From Halobacteriales archaeon (GTDB lineage Archaea; Thermoplasmatota; E2; JACPAO01; JAHFTW01), in the NCBI GenBank assembly GCA_020201445.1, contig JAIVGU010000223.1, positions 1 through 6,207 on the forward strand: 6,207 nt of DNA, in the 5' to 3' direction. The translations under genes were made by a program, and so were the position numbers. This document shows, piece by piece, positions 5,169 to 6,207 of this stretch. Numbering within the stretch: the stretch's first letter is position 1; each line of letters opens with the position of its first letter. Under the pieces are notes generated by a model, which ran no database searches, was not told the DNA's origin, and worked only from the letters and a program-made list of their open reading frames with translations.

Positions 5169-5242
5169 GGGCTCGTAGCTTAGACTGGTAGAGCACCCGG
5201 CTGATAACCGGGAGGTCCACGGTTCAAATCCGTGCGAGCCCA
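5169..5242 (+). tRNA. tRNA-Ile, anticodon GAT
   Basis: The acceptor stem GGGCTCG pairs fully with CGAGCCC, and the D stem is GCTT with GAGC (one G-T pair). The anticodon stem CCCGG with CCGGG encloses CTGATAA (anticodon GAT), and the T arm is CACGG-TTCAAAT-CCGTG. Length is 74 bases with discriminator A, no intron and no encoded CCA. It reads ATC and ATT codons. A 54-bp gap separates it from tRNA-Arg, and the two may share a transcript. Confidence 0.96.
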
Positions 5243-5296
5243 TCATGCGCGCCGTTCCGATGTCCAGATGAGCCTTGCCAGCATCGTCCCCCTCGA

Positions 5297-5371
5297 GGGC
5301 ACGTAGCCTAGCCTGGATATGGCAGCGGACTTCTAAGCCGCCGATCGTGCGTTCGAATCGCACCGTGCCCG
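5297..5371 (+). tRNA. tRNA-Arg, anticodon TCT
   Basis: The acceptor stem GGGCACG pairs fully with CGTGCCC, with discriminator G. The D arm has three firm pairs (GCC with GGC) and a T-T at the fourth. The anticodon stem is GCGGA with GCCGC around loop CTTCTAA (anticodon TCT), leaving an A31-G39 mismatch next to the loop. The T arm is GTGCG-TTCGAAT-CGCAC. Length is 75 bases, no intron, no encoded CCA. It reads AGA. No clear box A lies about 26 bp upstream, so it is probably transcribed with tRNA-Ile. Confidence 0.93.
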
Positions 5372-5392
5372 CTCTTTGTCTCTTTGTTCTTC
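5372..5392 (+). terminator. T-rich terminator after tRNA-Arg
   Basis: CTCTTTGTCTCTTTGTTCTTC directly follows the tRNA and contains four clustered runs of two or three T in an otherwise GC-rich region, as archaeal terminators do. Confidence 0.55.
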
Positions 5393-5708
5393 ATCGCTGA
5401 CGGCAACCCATCGGTGGCCCCACCGTTTTGCATCCATCGGCGGCGCGCCAGGGTCGCGGCGACTGGCCTCCCACCCTCACCCAGCCTTTGCACCCCAAAT
5501 TGCCCCGAGGCTCCGCGTCTGTGTTGGCCGAATCAGGGACAACGTTTTGCTCCCCCCACGTCGCGGCCAACAACGAAAATCTGCATGCGAAGGCTGCGAG
5601 CGGCCCAAACTCCCCGAAGCAGGGGTTTCGGGAAACGTGGGCCTCCCCGGAATCCCTGTTTCGTCGGGTGGACGGGAGGTTTGGCGCAAAGCCCTCCCAC
5701 CCCACTCG
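5393..5708. other. Gene-free gap with several possible stem-loops
   Basis: No convincing coding sequence is present; open frames here are low-complexity products of GC-rich DNA. Three possible stems stand out. TGTTGGCCG (5522-5530) pairs perfectly with CGGCCAACA (5564-5572). CCCC and GGGG with AAA/TTT and CCC/GGG extensions pair across 5607-5635. GGGAGG pairs with CCTCCC across 5674-5698. I found no tRNA, 5S rRNA, SRP RNA or RNase P RNA signature and no complete C/D-box pair. It may hold an unrecognised small RNA or just regulatory sequence. Confidence 0.4.
5674..5698. promoter_or_regulatory. Imperfect inverted repeat just upstream of the rps8e box A
   Basis: GGGAGG, TTTG and GCG are followed by CAAA, a two-base bulge GC, and CCTCCC. 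The repeat ends 10 bp before the TATA box, a place where activators or repressors can bind. It could also be a chance hairpin. Confidence 0.3.
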
Positions 5709-5718
5709 CCTATATACC
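5709..5718 (+). promoter_or_regulatory. Box A (TATA) promoter of rps8e
   Basis: CCTATATACC is the best TATA match in the window, 39 bp (from centre) before the ATG of rps8e. Transcription would begin near 5739, leaving a leader of about 14 bases in which GGTG (5744-5747) can serve as a short ribosome-binding site. Confidence 0.7.
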
Positions 5719-5752
5719 CAATGTTCGTCGCGACGCCCATCCCGGTGTCGTA

Positions 5753-6133
5753 ATGTCCCTCTGGCAAGGTGTCTCCATCCGCAAGCCGTCCGGCGGCCGC
5801 CTCATCCTGTCGCGCAAGAAGCGCCGCTTCGAGGTCGCCCCCGAGGACGCCGAGACCAAGCTGGCGGCGCACACCCAGAAGCTCATCCGCACCCGCGGCG
5901 CCCACCAGAAGGTCAAGCTGCTCGCCACCACCAGCATCATGGCGATGGACCAGAAGACCGGCAAGGTGCAGAAGGCGACCATCAAGACGGTGACGGAGAA
6001 CCCGGCGAACATCCACTACGTGCGCCGCAACATCCTCACCAAGGGCGCCGTCGTGGACACCGATGTGGGCAAGGTCCGCATCACCTCGCGCCCCGGCCAG
6101 TCCGGCGCGCTGTCGGGCGTCAAGGTCGCCTAG
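5753..6133 (+). CDS. rps8e: 30S ribosomal protein S8e
   Basis: An archaeal/eukaryotic-specific protein of the small ribosomal subunit, 126 residues, the normal archaeal length. It shows the family's N-terminal SLWQGVSIRKPSGGR, the basic stretch RKKRRFE (21-27), a TRGxHQKVKLL segment (47-57), and the conserved C-terminal run ENPANIHYVRRN (82-93), TKGAV (96-100) and TSRPGQSG (111-118). The reading frame stays open for 123 codons upstream, but homology begins at the ATG at 5753, and the TATA box lies 39 bp before it, so longer versions are rejected. Ten bases separate its stop from the srp19 start, and the two are probably one transcript. No disruption is seen. The protein is basic, unlike haloarchaeal versions. 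Confidence 0.97.
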   Translation: MSLWQGVSIRKPSGGRLILSRKKRRFEVAPEDAETKLAAHTQKLIRTRGAHQKVKLLATTSIMAMDQKTGKVQKATIKTVTENPANIHYVRRNILTKGAVVDTDVGKVRITSRPGQSGALSGVKVA

Positions 6134-6143
6134 GCGGCGTCCC

Positions 6144-6207
6144 ATGGTCTCGAAGGGCGCGGACCGGTTCGCGCTCTGGCCCCGCTACTTCGACCGCTCC
6201 CTGAGCC
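6144..6207 (+). CDS. srp19: Signal recognition particle subunit SRP19, 3'-truncated by the window edge
   Basis: Only the first 21 codons are present: MVSKGADRFALWPRYFDRSLS. The block LWPRYFDRSLS matches the conserved opening of SRP19 (I/L-W-P-x-Y-F-D-x-x-x-S), the protein that binds the tips of SRP RNA helices 6 and 8 and prepares the particle for SRP54. SRP19 exists in archaea and eukaryotes only, supporting the domain assignment. The ATG is the first start after rps8e and leaves 10 bases between genes, without a strong ribosome-binding site. The identification rests on a short motif, helped by the ribosomal neighbour. Confidence 0.85.
   Translation, partial: MVSKGADRFALWPRYFDRSLS

Larger units (their letters stand above)
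5053..5170. repeat. Inverted repeat of 22 bp between the divergent tRNA-Ala and tRNA-Ile genes
   Basis: The minus strand of 5053-5074 and the plus strand of 5149-5170 agree at 20 of 22 positions, beginning CCCCCTGTCG and ending AGCGG. In each case the motif begins a few bases after the box A candidate of its tRNA gene. For tRNA-Ile it runs into the first bases of the tRNA; for tRNA-Ala it ends 20 bases before the tRNA. Confidence 0.7.

Noticed and set aside
5384..5752. In-frame upstream extension of rps8e by 123 codons
   Set aside because: S8e homology starts at the ATG at 5753, the TATA box lies within the extension, and the extension is Pro/Arg-rich and unlike any protein domain.
5372..5752. 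A possible 5S rRNA, SRP RNA, RNase P RNA or C/D-box RNA in the gap
   Set aside because: None of the conserved core sequences I would expect is present. A CTGA near 5396 has no partnered box C in a sensible position.
5477..6145. A 222-codon minus-strand frame opposite rps8e
   Set aside because: Antisense shadow of a highly conserved ribosomal protein gene.
1..6207. CRISPR array, insertion sequence or retroelement
   Set aside because: There are no regularly spaced repeats, no transposase with flanking terminal inverted repeats, and no reverse transcriptase motif.

Overview
The window is archaeal, and in my reading it joins the right-hand part of an integrated mobile element (about 1-4959) to ordinary chromosome (about 4960-6207). 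The archaeal call rests on ribosomal protein S8e followed by the start of SRP19 (both archaeal/eukaryotic, absent from bacteria), on three tRNA genes without an encoded CCA end, and on promoters that look like archaeal box A (TATA) elements about 25 bp before the gene or transcript start. The DNA is very GC-rich, yet the S8e protein is basic, so a haloarchaeon is unlikely. A GC-rich euryarchaeal lineage such as Thermoplasmatota is my best guess, and it is only a guess.

Layout. At 2-1081 (+) is a tyrosine recombinase/integrase with a C-terminal zinc ribbon, cut at its N-terminus by the window edge. Convergent with it and overlapping its 3' end is a probable winged-helix protein (1014-1682, -). 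A 55-bp gap holding one AT-rich box separates that gene from a rightward cluster: a ribbon-helix-helix protein (1738-1905), a 49-residue orphan (1898-2047), a 305-residue HTH protein of an unnamed archaeal type (2082-2999) and a protein resembling phage small terminase subunits (2996-3721). Overlaps and short gaps suggest a single transcription unit. Converging on it is a leftward two-gene unit: a membrane-anchored exported protein (4424-3921) and a small membrane protein with split CxxC pairs (3919-3725). A 69-bp divergent promoter gap leads to a winged-helix protein (4494-4811, +).

Next come tRNA-Ala(CGC) on the minus strand, with its 3' end facing the element, then tRNA-Ile(GAT) and tRNA-Arg(TCT) on the plus strand. 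The divergent Ala and Ile promoters are near mirror images. After a 380-bp non-coding gap containing several possible stem-loops come a clear TATA box, rps8e and the start of srp19.

The accessory part is dominated by DNA-binding proteins (integrase plus five HTH/RHH/winged-helix proteins) and two envelope proteins, with no recognisable replication protein, capsid protein or large terminase. This fits a piece of an integrated plasmid or provirus whose left end lies outside the window. The most notable points are the uncharacterised regulator cluster and its shared leaderless promoter, the mirrored tRNA promoters, and the tRNA-Ala gene as a likely attachment site.
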